The notes: a model not told the origin generated them from the sequence alone. A DNA stretch of 64,000 nucleotides from Posidoniimonas polymericola (GCF_007859935.1 NZ_SJPO01000005.1:403258-467257); one strand, 5' to 3'; shown: positions 8,094 through 17,946, counted from the stretch's first letter. Numbers and translations are program-made.

Positions 8094-10082
8094 ATGCGGC
8101 GACTACTCACAATCGGCATCGTGATCGGCGGGCTCGCCGCGCTTGCCGCCGCCGCATCGGCGCGAGAGGTGCTCGACGTCGCCCGCCAGTACGACAACGG
8201 CGGCGGGTACCACTGGACCGCCGGCAACTCGGGGACGCCCATCGAACTACGATTCGAAAACCGGGTATTGCTCCCGCGGGGCAAGGGCTCGTTCTGCTGC
8301 GGGTACACCCTGGCGATCGCGTTCGAGGTCGCCGAAGAACGCGGACTGCTCGCAGGCAAGACGTTCGACGAGATCAGGGCGTTCCAGAAGGACTGGTACG
8401 GCGACGGCCCCGACAGCCGCGAGACCTTGATCGTCAAAGCGGTAGAGCGGCTCGGCATCGGCCGGCAAGTCGCCCACCCCGATGCCATGCCAGGCGACTT
8501 CGTCCAGCTCTGGCGGACCAGCGGGTCGGGGCACAGCGTCGTGCTGCTGGATTGGGTGAGGGAAGACGGGAAGATTGTGGGGCTGAAGTACCGCAGCTCA
8601 CAAAAGTCGACCGACGGCATCGGCGACCGCGTCGAGTACTTCTCCGACTCCCCCGGGCACGACGGCAAGGTCGTGCGGGACCGGACCTACCTATGTCGGC
8701 TGTTCAAGAACGCGTTGGAACCTAGCATGCAAGAAGCACAGCAGCTCGCCCTCGCTGGCGAGTACTCCCGGGCAGAAGAGATCCTCGCAGCGGCGGCCGC
8801 CGACTCTTCGGCCGCGGACGCAACGGCCGCGGCGATTGAACTCGAACGTATCCGCCGCGCCCGCCACGAGTTTGGGCTCAACGGCGACGAGCTGCTCGCG
8901 CAGATCCAGAAACAGATCCCCGACGCGACCCTCGCCGACATGGCCCGCTGGCGCGACGCCGGCGACCTGCAGCACCGCACCATCGACGGACAAATCAGCT
9001 ACTTCCGCCGGGCGGCGTCGAACCTGTTCCGCTTCAACGCCGACGCAAAACGGCGTAGCAATCCGCAAGCGGCAGCCGGCCGCTTCGACCAGACCGGGCT
9101 CATCGCCGAGCTAGTCGACTTGGCAGAAGCGTCGGCCGCTCCCGCGGTGTACCCCGTCCGGCACAAGGTGAAATACACCCTGACAATCAAGCCGGGCAAC
9201 CCGCTAGCGAAACCGGGCGCCAAGGTCCGCGTCTGGCTGCCCTACCCGCAGGAGTACCAGCAGCAACAACAGGTGAAGCTCCTATCGTCCTCCCCCGGGC
9301 ATCAGAAGATCGCGGCGAATGGCCATCCGCACCGCACGATCTACTTCGAGCAGGTCGTCCAAGACGAAGCGGCGCCGCTGGCGTTTAGCGCCGAGTACGA
9401 GTACGTCGTCTCGGCGTGGGCGCCGATGCCGTCGGCCGACGAGGTCCAGTCTTATGATAAAGCAGGCGAGCTCTACCGCGAGTTCACCGCCGAGCGTCTG
9501 CCGCACATCGCGCTCGACGACGCGACCCGCGACCTCGCCGCAAAGATTGTCGGCGATGAGCCCAACCCCCTGCTCCGCGCCAAGAAGATCTTCCGCTGGG
9601 TCTCCGCCAATATCCCGTGGTGCGCCGAGATCGAGTACTGCCTGATCGACAGCCTGGCCAAGAAGGGCATTGCCGCCGGACGCGGCGACTGCGGCGTGCA
9701 GGGCATGGTGTTCATCACCCTCTGCCGGGCGGCGGGCGTCCCCGCCCGCTGGCAGAGCGGCTGGCAGACCAAACCGGGCGAGGAGAACATGCACGACTGG
9801 GCCGAGTTCTACGTCGAGCCGTGGGGCTGGCTGCCGGCCGACGCGTCGCACGGCGTCCGTCGGCACGACGATCCGCGTGTGCAGGACTTCCTGTGCGGCG
9901 GACTCGACCCGTACCGCATGATCGTCAACCTCGACTTCGCCCGGGAGCTCGACCCGCCGAAGTCCAGCTACCGCAGCGAGCCCAACGACTTCCAACGCGG
10001 CGAGGTCGAAATCGACGGCCACAACCTCTACTTCGACCAGTGGAAGTGGGACTTCGAGGTCACCGCCGACCCGCGCGAGTAG
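8094..10082 (+). CDS. Exported two-domain protein: papain-fold N-domain plus transglutaminase-like C-domain
   Basis: A 662-residue protein with a signal peptide (MRRLLTIGIVIGGLAALAAA). Residues 60-180 resemble an NlpC/P60 or CHAP-type cysteine peptidase: a cysteine pair in GSFCCGYTLAIAFE and a histidine in GSGHSVVLLDW. Residues about 340-620 form a transglutaminase-like domain: the strand-rich YTLTIKPGNPLAKPGAKVRV, then GDCGVQGMVFITLCRAAGVP with the catalytic cysteine near 532, MHDWAEFYV with the histidine, and LPADASHG with the aspartate, so the triad is complete. A helical, alanine-rich linker joins the domains. The likely role is cell-wall or extracellular protein or peptide cleavage or crosslinking; the substrate cannot be told. 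It diverges from the metalloprotease gene with about 100 bases between them. Confidence 0.85.
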   Translation: MRRLLTIGIVIGGLAALAAAASAREVLDVARQYDNGGGYHWTAGNSGTPIELRFENRVLLPRGKGSFCCGYTLAIAFEVAEERGLLAGKTFDEIRAFQKDWYGDGPDSRETLIVKAVERLGIGRQVAHPDAMPGDFVQLWRTSGSGHSVVLLDWVREDGKIVGLKYRSSQKSTDGIGDRVEYFSDSPGHDGKVVRDRTYLCRLFKNALEPSMQEAQQLALAGEYSRAEEILAAAAADSSAADATAAAIELERIRRARHEFGLNGDELLAQIQKQIPDATLADMARWRDAGDLQHRTIDGQISYFRRAASNLFRFNADAKRRSNPQAAAGRFDQTGLIAELVDLAEASAAPAVYPVRHKVKYTLTIKPGNPLAKPGAKVRVWLPYPQEYQQQQQVKLLSSSPGHQKIAANGHPHRTIYFEQVVQDEAAPLAFSAEYEYVVSAWAPMPSADEVQSYDKAGELYREFTAERLPHIALDDATRDLAAKIVGDEPNPLLRAKKIFRWVSANIPWCAEIEYCLIDSLAKKGIAAGRGDCGVQGMVFITLCRAAGVPARWQSGWQTKPGEENMHDWAEFYVEPWGWLPADASHGVRRHDDPRVQDFLCGGLDPYRMIVNLDFARELDPPKSSYRSEPNDFQRGEVEIDGHNLYFDQWKWDFEVTADPRE

Positions 10083-10279
10083 GCGACCTCGGCAAGAAGA
10101 GTCGGCGACGCGTCCCACGTCAAGGAAAGACGCCGCACGGCAACGGCGTCGCGGACTAGGCGTGGAAGGGGAACCACCGCACCGAGCCGGTAATCGCGGC
10201 TTTGGAGAGCGTAATACGCTTCGCCATCGCACGCCAACCAGCAGTCGCAAGAGGCGACTCAGAAACAACTTAGGTCAAG

Positions 10280-10353
<74 letters not shown>

Positions 10354-10628
10354 TAAGTGCGTTCCGGCTTGCGGCCGGGCTCCTCAGTATAGCGTCGGCT
10401 GCGCGGGCGGCTAGGGCTTAGTCTGGACCACGCCGGGAGTGGTTTTGCCGAACAGGTTGGCTGGGAAGGGACGCAAACTCTTCCTAGTTGCCCCACATTT
10501 CACGAAATTGTCGGAAATTCTTGCCCGGCAAGGAGTTCCGCCGTTATCCGCCTTGCCGTCCGCCCACTGATGCGGTGTAATCACGGATTGGAGGAACGGC
10601 AAGGAATTAGCCGCCGCCTCGAAAACGT

Positions 10629-10832
10629 ATGGAAACTCCCTCCAACTTGGGCTCGGCCCCGATGAAGCGTCTGAACTGGAAGAACGCGATTTATTACGGC
10701 GAGGTGTTTGGGTTCGTTTTCGCCTGGGCCGTAGGCTTGGTGATTGCGCTCAGCAGCTCGCGAGACGGCTCCGCCGCGCAAGATACCAACACGGTAGTTG
10801 CCGCGGGCGCCACGCCCCGGGCGATTGACTGA
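10629..10832 (+). CDS. Small hypothetical membrane protein
   Basis: A 67-residue frame with one clear transmembrane segment (VFGFVFAWAVGLVIAL) preceded by a basic, aromatic stretch (MKRLNWKNAIYYGE). No clear ribosome-binding site precedes either the first ATG or the internal ATG at 10662, so the start is unsure. It sits alone between tRNA-Val and der. I do not recognise a family. It could be a chance frame, though the hydrophobic segment placed after positive residues argues for a real gene. Confidence 0.4.
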   Translation: METPSNLGSAPMKRLNWKNAIYYGEVFGFVFAWAVGLVIALSSSRDGSAAQDTNTVVAAGATPRAID

Positions 10833-11142
10833 CGGTCCGCCCCCCCGGGTGGTCCAATTGAATGACGGGCCCCGCGAATGGTGGGACCGGCTGCCGCCAA
10901 CCAATCTCGCAAGCTCTTCTCGACGCGCCCGCGATTCTGTCCCCGGCCCTGCTCTTGTTGCTTCGGCCGCGCACTTTACGCTACAGCACTATAGGCAAGC
11001 AGTAACGATTCTGCTGGCTGCTGCTAGATTGGCGCCCGCCGGTGGTTCGCGGTTTTCGCTCGCTGGCAACCCTGCGCGGCATCCGAAAACCGCGTGCTCC
11101 GGCATTGCGGAAGAAGCTGGCGGAACCGCTGGCTGCCCGGCT
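10833..11142. other. Intergenic region, nothing recognised
   Basis: About 310 bases between the small membrane protein gene and the 3' end of der. I see no gene, repeat or clear hairpin. Confidence 0.4.
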
Positions 11143-12504
11143 CTAATTGTCCGCCGCGATCTTGGCGTCGATCTCGTCGGTGAGGTCGGTCTTGTCGCGG
11201 CGTCGCAGGTAGAGCTTGATCGGCACCTCCGCAAAATCGCAGACGTCCCGGCACTTGCTAAGCAGGTACCGCTGGTAGGGCGCCGCGATGGCCGATGGTT
11301 GACTGCAGAACATCACGATCGTCGGCGGCTCGACCCCCACCTGCGTGGCGTAGTAGATCTTCGGCCGTCGGTTCTGGTAGACCGGCGGCGGGTTGACGCG
11401 GACCGCGTCGCGGAGCATGCGGTTGAGCTGCCCGGTGCTAGTGCGCTGCCGGGCCTGCTTGAACAACATCTGCGAGTGGTTCAGCAACGCCTTGACGTTC
11501 TTGCCAGTCTGACCGGTGATGAACGCGATCGGCGCGTACCGCAGCGTGCGGAAGGTGTCGTGCAGGTAGGTGACCCACTTCTCGGTCGGCATGGTCTCTG
11601 CCAGCAGATCCCATTTGTTAACCACCAGAATGCACGGCTTGTACTGCTGGGCGATGTAGTCGCAGAGCTGCTTGTCGACCTTGCTGATCCGCTCCGAGGC
11701 GTCCAGGAACAGCAGCACCACGTCGGCCCGGCGGATGCTGCGTTCGGCGCGGTGGGTGCCGTAGAAGTCGATGTCCTGCTTGCGTCCCTGCCGGCGGCGG
11801 AGGCCCGGCGTGTCGATCGCCACGAACGACTTGCCATCGAGCTCAAACCGCACGTCGACGCTGTCGCGGGTGGTGCCCGGAATCTCGCTGACGATCATGC
11901 GCTCGGACTGCACCAGGGTATTAATGAAGGTGCTCTTGCCGACGTTGCGACGGCCGACGATGGCGACCTTCATCTCCGTTTCTTCTTCGCCGTCCGACTC
12001 CTTGGCCGGCGGCAGCCGTTCCAGGATCTGGTTCATCAGCACCGCGCGGCCGCGGTTCTGCATGGTGCTGATCTTGTCGGCACGGCCGTGGCCCAGGCGG
12101 GCGAATTCTTCAGCGGCGCCGTCGAAGGTGTGGTCGTCGGTCTTGTTGGCCAGGCAGATGACCGGCGTTTTGAGGTACCGCAGCCGTTTGGCGACCTCCT
12201 GATCGAGGGTGGTCACACCGCTGCGGCTGTCGACAACAAACAGCACCACGTCCGCGGAGTCGATAGCGAATGCGATCTGGTTCTCGATATGTTCGGTAAG
12301 GTCGTCCTCGTCGAGGTGCCCCATGCCGCCGGTGTCGACCAGCTCGAAGAACCGACCCTCGTGCTCCATCAGGTGCGTCATGCGGTCGCGGGTGACGCCG
12401 GGGCGGTCGTCGACAATGGCGATCCGCCGACCGGCGAGCCAGTTGAAGACGCTGCTCTTGCCGACGTTCGGACGGCCGACGATGACTACCTGGGGGACGC
12501 CCAT
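11143..12504 (-). CDS. der: Ribosome biogenesis GTPase Der (EngA)
   Basis: A 453-residue protein with the tandem GTPase layout found only in Der. Domain 1 has GRPNVGKSS (P-loop, residues 10-18), the switch segment DDRPGVTRDR, DTGG and NKTD. Domain 2, from about residue 175, has GRRNVGKST, SEIPGTTRDS, DTPG and NKWD. The last 110 residues form the KH-like domain, including the NPPPVYQNRRPKIYYATQVG segment. Der acts in assembly of the 50S ribosomal subunit. Length and motif order are normal for the family. It is divergent from the uracil-DNA glycosylase gene, with about 160 bases between them. Confidence 0.97.
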   Translation of the reverse strand: MGVPQVVIVGRPNVGKSSVFNWLAGRRIAIVDDRPGVTRDRMTHLMEHEGRFFELVDTGGMGHLDEDDLTEHIENQIAFAIDSADVVLFVVDSRSGVTTLDQEVAKRLRYLKTPVICLANKTDDHTFDGAAEEFARLGHGRADKISTMQNRGRAVLMNQILERLPPAKESDGEEETEMKVAIVGRRNVGKSTFINTLVQSERMIVSEIPGTTRDSVDVRFELDGKSFVAIDTPGLRRRQGRKQDIDFYGTHRAERSIRRADVVLLFLDASERISKVDKQLCDYIAQQYKPCILVVNKWDLLAETMPTEKWVTYLHDTFRTLRYAPIAFITGQTGKNVKALLNHSQMLFKQARQRTSTGQLNRMLRDAVRVNPPPVYQNRRPKIYYATQVGVEPPTIVMFCSQPSAIAAPYQRYLLSKCRDVCDFAEVPIKLYLRRRDKTDLTDEIDAKIAADN

Positions 12505-12664
12505 AAAGGGATCGCAGTCGCGACTTGGTGAAGAATCTGGTGAGGGTTAACCCATCTATCATAAGCAGAGCGGCGCTGGCGGTGTAGCGGGCTGAGGGCC
12601 GCGGCTGGCCGGATTCGCCGGGGAGACGTAGACTCAGTGCCTTGCCAATCCCCGGAATCTTGCC

Positions 12665-13441
12665 ATGGACCAGCCAGACTACCGCCGCGCACTAGAGCAG
12701 TGTCTCGAGGGCCTGCTGGCGGCCGGCGTTCGCCAGCTGCCACGGTCCACCGCCCCGCTGACGTTGCAGGAGACCGCGGCCGAACCAGCGCCGTCCCCAT
12801 CGACGGGGCAGACTACGATCGACCCGCCCCTGCCCGCAGCGGCGGCTCAAACGCCCGCCGCCCTGCCCGCCTCGGTGACCGCGGCGCCAACACTCGATGT
12901 GCTGCAGGGCCAGGTGGCAGACTGCCGACGCTGCGACGAACTGGCCCGCACCCGCACCCAGACGGTGTTTGGAGTCGGCGACCCCAATGCCCGGCTCTGC
13001 TTCATGGGCGAAGCTCCCGGCGCCGACGAGGACCGGCAGGGCGAGCCGTTTGTCGGCCGCGCCGGTCAGCTGCTGGACAAGATTATCCAGGCGTGCCGGA
13101 TGCAGCGATCGGAGGTTTACATCCTCAACACGCTGAAGTGCCGGCCACCGGGCAACCGCAATCCGAAGCCGGAGGAGGCCGCCAACTGCAGCGGATTCCT
13201 CAACCGCCAGCTCGAGCTTATCGACCCTGAGTTCATCTGCTGCCTGGGGGCGGTCGCGGCCCAGAGCCTGCTCCAGACTCAAACCCCCATCGGTCGCCTG
13301 CGGGGCGGCGTGCACGACTATCGCGGCATCAAGGTGGTGTGCACCTACCACCCGGCGTACCTGCTGCGGAACCCAGCGGCCAAGAAGGACGCGTGGGACG
13401 ACATGAAGATGCTGATGTCGCTGATGGGGGTCGAACTTTAG
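12665..13441 (+). CDS. Uracil-DNA glycosylase, family 4 (iron-sulfur type)
   Basis: A 258-residue protein. After a proline/alanine-rich, probably flexible N-terminal 80 residues, the domain begins with CRRC at residues 87-90, the first pair of ligands for a 4Fe-4S cluster. The other two are in [13 protein letters not shown] and AANCSGFL. Active-site motifs of family 4 enzymes are present: [17 protein letters not shown] and the HPAYLLRNP loop. The enzyme would remove uracil from DNA in base-excision repair. The first 80 residues share a loose DUF-like leader seen in some uracil-DNA glycosylases fused to polymerase-like segments; I assign no function to it. Confidence 0.93.
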   Translation: MDQPDYRRALEQCLEGLLAAGVRQLPRSTAPLTLQETAAEPAPSPSTGQTTIDPPLPAAAAQTPAALPASVTAAPTLDVLQGQVADCRRCDELARTRTQTVFGVGDPNARLCFMGEAPGADEDRQGEPFVGRAGQLLDKIIQACRMQRSEVYILNTLKCRPPGNRNPKPEEAANCSGFLNRQLELIDPEFICCLGAVAAQSLLQTQTPIGRLRGGVHDYRGIKVVCTYHPAYLLRNPAAKKDAWDDMKMLMSLMGVEL

Positions 13442-13712
13442 GCGTTTTCACCAAGCCTGCTGCCCCGTCGGCGACGACCCTGCCGGTTGCTCTGCTAGCG
13501 CAGGTAGACCTTGCCAGTCGTGCCGGTCGTGCCGACGCTAGCCCACGCAGACTTCTCTGGTGGGGCCTCCAAATGCTTTCGATGCCCCGGGTTCGTTGGT
13601 AGAGTCAGAGTCATGGCCGCCGGCGTCTGCAGGCGGGCTTACTCGGGGTTCGGAACCCCTCCCGTATGGCTGCCGGCGCCCGCCGAGACCCGCTAACTTT
13701 GAGCCTTGATTG

Positions 13713-14282
13713 ATGCTGCCTCACCACCAATCACGTCCCGACGCCGTCGAGCTGCTGCTCCGCAACGCGCAGCTGCGTGACGAACTCGAGCCGTTGTACG
13801 ACGAGTCCATTGGCTGTGTCGACGTCAACCGGATGACGACCCACAGCGAGAACGAATTCCTGCAGTCGATGCTGGAGTGGGAACGGGCGCCGATGGCGCC
13901 GATCTGCGAGTGGTTCGAGCCGCGGCTCGCCCTGCCGTCGCCCGAGGGCGTCGGCGTGGACGAGTTGCCGGCCTTGATTACCGAGGTCACCACCAAGCTG
14001 TTCGAGAAGAACATCGTCCTGGACTTCACCGATCACCTGTCCGACCGGCAGCTCTACACGCTAATCTACCGCGACATCCTGCCCTCGTTCGAGAAGAAGA
14101 TTGACCGGCGGGACAGCTACCTGCACTGGGACTGCGCCAACACCGACGGCGACCCGGAATCGTGGCTCCGCTACTACGCCAACGACGCCGAACGCGAGAT
14201 GTGGGAACACGAAACAGGCGGCGAACTGCCCGCCAAACAGGAGCTGATGCACCGCCGGCGGCTGCCGGTTGCGCCCCTGTAG
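13713..14282 (+). CDS. Conserved hypothetical protein
   Basis: A 189-residue, acidic, soluble-looking protein with no signal peptide or membrane segment. Tryptophan- and glutamate-rich stretches such as LEWERAPMAPICEWFEP and the segment YLHWDCANTDGDPESWLRYY stand out and look evolutionarily constrained. I do not recognise a named domain. The codon pattern is like that of its neighbours. It converges on hemW with about 40 bases between the stops. The ATG at 13713 was preferred over a TTG one codon upstream. Confidence 0.75.
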   Translation: MLPHHQSRPDAVELLLRNAQLRDELEPLYDESIGCVDVNRMTTHSENEFLQSMLEWERAPMAPICEWFEPRLALPSPEGVGVDELPALITEVTTKLFEKNIVLDFTDHLSDRQLYTLIYRDILPSFEKKIDRRDSYLHWDCANTDGDPESWLRYYANDAEREMWEHETGGELPAKQELMHRRRLPVAPL

Positions 14283-14325
14283 CTGACGGCCGTCGAGCCG
14301 CCGCCGCCGGACGCCGGGCGGCCTG

Positions 14326-15456
14326 CTACAGCAGGTCGGGCCAGATGGCGTCGCTGACCAGCAGCCCTTCGCGTGTGAGCCGGAGCCGGCCTTCCACCTG
14401 TTCCAGCAGCCCCAGTCCGCAGAGCCAGTCAATCTGCGGACCGGCAAGGTCTTGCACGGCGTGGCCCGTCGCACCGGCGAATGCGAGCAGATCGATCCCT
14501 TCGAGGCGGCGGAGCCCGAAGACCAGCTGCTCGCGGGCCCGCATCTCTGGCGATAGCTCCTCACGGAAGGCCACCGGCGATTCGCCGGCAAGCACCCGCT
14601 TGAGGTAGGTGGTGGTGCTCTGGTGATTAGTCTCGCGGACGCCGTTGACGTACCGTGCGGCGCCGGGCCCTGCGGCGTAGTAGCCGCGCCCCGACCAGTA
14701 GGCCTCGTTGTGCCGGCTCCGCCGCCCCGGGCGGGCGAAGTTCGATACCTCGTAGTGCTCGAAGTCGGCGGCGCCCAGCCGGTCGATGGCTGCCAGGTAC
14801 ATCTCTCGCTGCAGGTCTTCGTCGACCTCCAGCAGGGCGCCCGACTCGCGGCGGGACCAGAAGGCCGACCCCTTGTCGAATGTTAGCCCGTAGGTCGAGA
14901 TGTGGCCCACGTCGAGGCTCACGGCGCGGCGGAGATCGGTTTCCCACTGGTCGAGCGTCTCGCCGGGCGCGGCGAAGATCAGGTCAAGCGACGCCCGCAG
15001 GCCACGCTCGTGGCAGGCCTCGATGGCGTCACCGATCTGCTCGGCCGAGTGGTCCCGCTCCAGCACGGCCAGCTTGTCAGCGTGGAAAGACTGCCCGCCC
15101 AGGCTCAACCTCGTGACGCCCGCGGCGGCCAGCATGTCGAGCAATTCACCGCCGACATCGGCCGGGTTGGCCTCAACGGTCCACTCGTAGCCTGGCGCGG
15201 GCGGAAACCACTCCCGTGCCGACTGCAGCAGGCGACCTAACAAAGGCGGGCTCAGCCGCGTGGGGGTCCCGCCGCCGACATACAGCGTGTCGACCGGGCA
15301 CGGCCCCCCCAGCCCGGCGAGCTCCCGCTCGATGGCGTCGAGGTAGACAGTCGACAGGTCTTCGCGGCCGGCGACGACCGTGAAATTGCAGTAGCCGCAG
15401 CGGTGCGCGCAGAACGGCACGTGCAGGTAGGCCGAGCGCGGAGGGGATACGGGCAT
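14326..15456 (-). CDS. hemW: Radical SAM protein HemW (coproporphyrinogen III oxidase-like)
   Basis: A 376-residue radical SAM protein. AYLHVPFCAHRCGYCNFTVV holds the CxxxCxxC cluster ligands, followed by the extra pattern typical of HemW rather than HemN. TLYVGGGTPTRLS, EANP and LSLGGQSFHADKL are further family landmarks, and the C-terminal HemN_C-like helical domain (LRRLEGIDLLAF) is present. HemW is thought to be a heme chaperone rather than an oxygen-independent coproporphyrinogen oxidase, and the short N-terminus here fits HemW. The HU-like gene lies immediately upstream in the same direction, about 33 bases away, suggesting cotranscription. Confidence 0.92.
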   Translation of the reverse strand: MPVSPPRSAYLHVPFCAHRCGYCNFTVVAGREDLSTVYLDAIERELAGLGGPCPVDTLYVGGGTPTRLSPPLLGRLLQSAREWFPPAPGYEWTVEANPADVGGELLDMLAAAGVTRLSLGGQSFHADKLAVLERDHSAEQIGDAIEACHERGLRASLDLIFAAPGETLDQWETDLRRAVSLDVGHISTYGLTFDKGSAFWSRRESGALLEVDEDLQREMYLAAIDRLGAADFEHYEVSNFARPGRRSRHNEAYWSGRGYYAAGPGAARYVNGVRETNHQSTTTYLKRVLAGESPVAFREELSPEMRAREQLVFGLRRLEGIDLLAFAGATGHAVQDLAGPQIDWLCGLGLLEQVEGRLRLTREGLLVSDAIWPDLL

Positions 15457-15489
15457 TGCTTGCGGGGCCGGCCCGTGAGGGATCAGCGG

Positions 15490-15693
15490 CTACTTCTTCT
15501 TTTTCTTCGGCGCCGACTTCTTGGCGCCCGCGGCCAGGGCCTTGGCGACTAGCGCTGAGGAGTCGGCCGCGCTCATTCCAGACAGCAGGACAAACGCCTC
15601 GGAGATTACGCGTCGCGTCTCGGCGGCGTTGATCTTCGTCTTGGCGGTGTCGGTCCGTCTGGCAACCTCGTTGTAGAACTCGTTAAGCGTCAC
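15490..15693 (-). CDS. Small HU N-terminus-like protein with lysine tail
   Basis: Starting at GTG 15693, which is preceded by a GGAG ribosome-binding site seven bases away, this gives 67 residues. The first 45 (MTLNEFYNEVARRTDTAKTK onward to ISEAFVLL) follow the spacing of the first two helices of HU/IHF proteins, with the usual hydrophobic positions. The DNA-binding beta arms are missing; instead there is an alanine-rich link and a tail ending APKKKKK. It could be a histone-like protein with a basic tail or a dimerisation-only paralogue. No ATG start lies in a sensible position, so the GTG was chosen. Confidence 0.72.
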   Translation of the reverse strand: MTLNEFYNEVARRTDTAKTKINAAETRRVISEAFVLLSGMSAADSSALVAKALAAGAKKSAPKKKKK

Positions 15694-15996
15694 AGCTTGA
15701 CTCCAAGTAAAGCAGAGAAGTTGGGATTGGCTTCCTGTGTTTGCACGGCATTCTAGCGCGGTTTGCCGTCCGCTTGAAGAGCAAGCTGGCGGGATCGCGA
15801 CCATCATTCGACCACGGCAGTCGGTATTCCGTAGAACGCGCGTCGTACAACCCACAATGGTGGCCCAATCTCGGTGATCACGACTTGGTAAACGGCTCCG
15901 TGCCTGGTTACCGGGCTATGGTTTCAGGCACAGGGCGACCACCCTCCGGACCGCCCCGCGGTCCCCCGATTTTGACGCATCCCCCACCAGTGGCCC
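15694..15996. other. Intergenic region between divergent genes
   Basis: About 300 bases that should hold the promoters of the HU-like/hemW pair and of the histidine kinase. I could not identify a convincing promoter or repeat. Confidence 0.35.
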
Positions 15997-17946
15997 ATGG
16001 CCGAGCCCCTCCCTCAAACAGCCGATAAGGGAGCGCAGATCCGGCGGAAGCTCACCGCGCGGACGCTCGTCGCCCTGGCAGTTTCTGGGGGGATCCTCCT
16101 GGCCGAGCAATTGCACACCTACCAAGGCCTGCGTCACCGGCTGGTGGACGCCGAGCTGATTAACAGCTTCGGTCGCCAGAGGATGCTGTCGCAGCGGATC
16201 GCGAAGCACCTGTACGCATTGCGAGACGCCAACTCCACCGCTCCCCAGCTGCTGGACGACCTCAGCCGGACGCAAGCAGAGTTCGACGCCGGCCACCAGC
16301 GGCTACTGGACTGGATCCCAGAGGAGGAAGATCCCACCCGCCGCATGGAACTGGAACGAATGGCGGCGCAGCTGACCCCGATCGCCGACAAGATCAACAA
16401 CGCCGTCGGCGCAATGACTGATCGCGGCGGGGACGCCGCCGAAGCCACCCCGATTGACAACGAACTCGCCGGTCTGATCGCCTCGTGCGACGAGTTCTGC
16501 GCGATGATGGAGGAGGTCACCGGGGGACAGTCGACGCACCTCCAAGCAAACCTGGGGGCCGACGCCTGGACCCGCACGATCCTTCAGGTGTCGCTGCTGG
16601 GCGGGCTGGCGGTGCTGCTGATAATGCTGGTAATCCCCACGATCGCACACGCCGCCGAGAGCCACCGAAAACTAGCCGACGAGCTGGCGAACAGCCTGGT
16701 GCAGCAGGCCAAACAGGAGAAGTTGGCATCGGAGATCCGCCGGATGTCGGCGCTGGACCACGCCGTGCTCGAGACCGCCGCCGACTCGATTGTCGTGATC
16801 GACAAGACCGGGACCATCCTCAGCGCCAACGGCGCCGCCCACCGGACGTTCGTCGCAGAGCCAGGGTCGCTCGTCGGCTCGAACGTCGCGCGGCTGATGC
16901 CTGAGCCGCACGCCGGCAACCACGACGGCTACGTCCGCCATCACCTCGACACGGGCGAGAAGCGGATCATTGGCACCACACGAGAGCTGGTCGCCCGGCG
17001 GCTCAACGGCGAGGCGTTCCCGATGGAGCTATCGGTCGCGTCCACCATAGTCGACGGCGATGTCTATTTCACGGGTTTTGTTCGCGACATCAGCGAACGC
17101 AAGCGACTCGAGCTGCGGCTGCTGCAGTCCGAGAAGCTTAGCTCGGTGGGCCGACTCGCCGCCGGCATCGCCCACGAGATGAACACGCCGCTACAGTTCA
17201 TCAGCGTCAACACGAAGTTCCTACAAGAGTCGCTTGAGGCCTTGGTGAAGGGACCCCGGAGACCGATAGGAGAACCCGCCCGTCCTTCGATCGACACCGA
17301 TTTCTGCACCATGCTCGAGTGCATCGACGAGAATATCGAGGGCGTCACTCGGCTGGTCGACATCGTGCGGTCGATGCAGGAGTTCAGCCACCCGGGCGAT
17401 CTGCGCAACAGCAGCTTCGACCTCAACCACTGCGTGGAGTCGGTGTTGAAGATCAGCCGCAACCGCTGGAAACACGTGGCGTGCTTGGACCTGCGGCTCG
17501 GTAAGGATCTACCTCCATGCGAGGGGTCTTCTAATGAGATCGGACAAGTGATCCTGAACCTGATAGTCAACGCGGCAGACGCCATTGCCGAGCAGCGCGG
17601 GGTCGACCCAGCCGAGCTCGGTTCCATCACGATCCGCACCACCCAGGAGGGGGGCAACCTGCTGCTGGAGGTAGGCGACGACGGGCCTGGCATCCCGGCC
17701 GATGTGCTGCCCCAGATCTTCGAGCCGTTTTTTACGACTAAGCCGGTCGGGGCCGGCACCGGACAGGGACTGGCGATTGCTTACGACATTGTGGTGAACA
17801 AGCACGGCGGCGCCCTCGATGCGGAAAGCGCTGTCGGTGCAGGATGCTGGTTTACCGTAACTCTGCCGGTTTCCCGTCCCGACCCTGCCGTGCAGGAAGT
17901 AGATTCTTTGGTGTCCCCGGCGGCGCCCGAAACCACAGCCCCTTAG
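15997..17946 (+). CDS. Sensor histidine kinase with PilJ-like sensor and PAS domain
   Basis: A 649-residue membrane kinase. The periplasmic sensor is bounded by hydrophobic segments at about residues 20-35 and 192-215. It contains LINSFGRQRMLSQRIAKHLY, the signature of the type IV pili methyl-accepting chemotaxis (PilJ/NarX-type) N-terminal domain. A PAS domain follows at about 250-370 (AADSIVVIDKTGTILSANGA to GFVRDISERKRLE). The HisKA box is GRLAAGIAHEMNTPLQF, with the phosphoacceptor histidine. The ATPase has NLIVNAADAI, GDDGPGIP and GTGQGLAIAYDIV. The single-domain receiver gene follows 28 bases downstream, almost certainly its partner. The stimulus is unknown. Confidence 0.93.
   Translation: MAEPLPQTADKGAQIRRKLTARTLVALAVSGGILLAEQLHTYQGLRHRLVDAELINSFGRQRMLSQRIAKHLYALRDANSTAPQLLDDLSRTQAEFDAGHQRLLDWIPEEEDPTRRMELERMAAQLTPIADKINNAVGAMTDRGGDAAEATPIDNELAGLIASCDEFCAMMEEVTGGQSTHLQANLGADAWTRTILQVSLLGGLAVLLIMLVIPTIAHAAESHRKLADELANSLVQQAKQEKLASEIRRMSALDHAVLETAADSIVVIDKTGTILSANGAAHRTFVAEPGSLVGSNVARLMPEPHAGNHDGYVRHHLDTGEKRIIGTTRELVARRLNGEAFPMELSVASTIVDGDVYFTGFVRDISERKRLELRLLQSEKLSSVGRLAAGIAHEMNTPLQFISVNTKFLQESLEALVKGPRRPIGEPARPSIDTDFCTMLECIDENIEGVTRLVDIVRSMQEFSHPGDLRNSSFDLNHCVESVLKISRNRWKHVACLDLRLGKDLPPCEGSSNEIGQVILNLIVNAADAIAEQRGVDPAELGSITIRTTQEGGNLLLEVGDDGPGIPADVLPQIFEPFFTTKPVGAGTGQGLAIAYDIVVNKHGGALDAESAVGAGCWFTVTLPVSRPDPAVQEVDSLVSPAAPETTAP

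Noticed and set aside
10243..10259. Six-base hairpin just downstream of tRNA-Val as a terminator
   Set aside because: AGTCGC/GCGACT can pair, but no T-run follows in the direction of tRNA transcription.
10526..10558. CGGCAAGG/CCTTGCCG inverted repeat as an operator
   Set aside because: Eight-base arms alone are weak evidence, and the nearby gene is itself uncertain.
10798..12531. 577-codon plus-strand frame antisense to der
   Set aside because: It is the shadow of the der gene, with a composition typical of GC-rich antisense frames.
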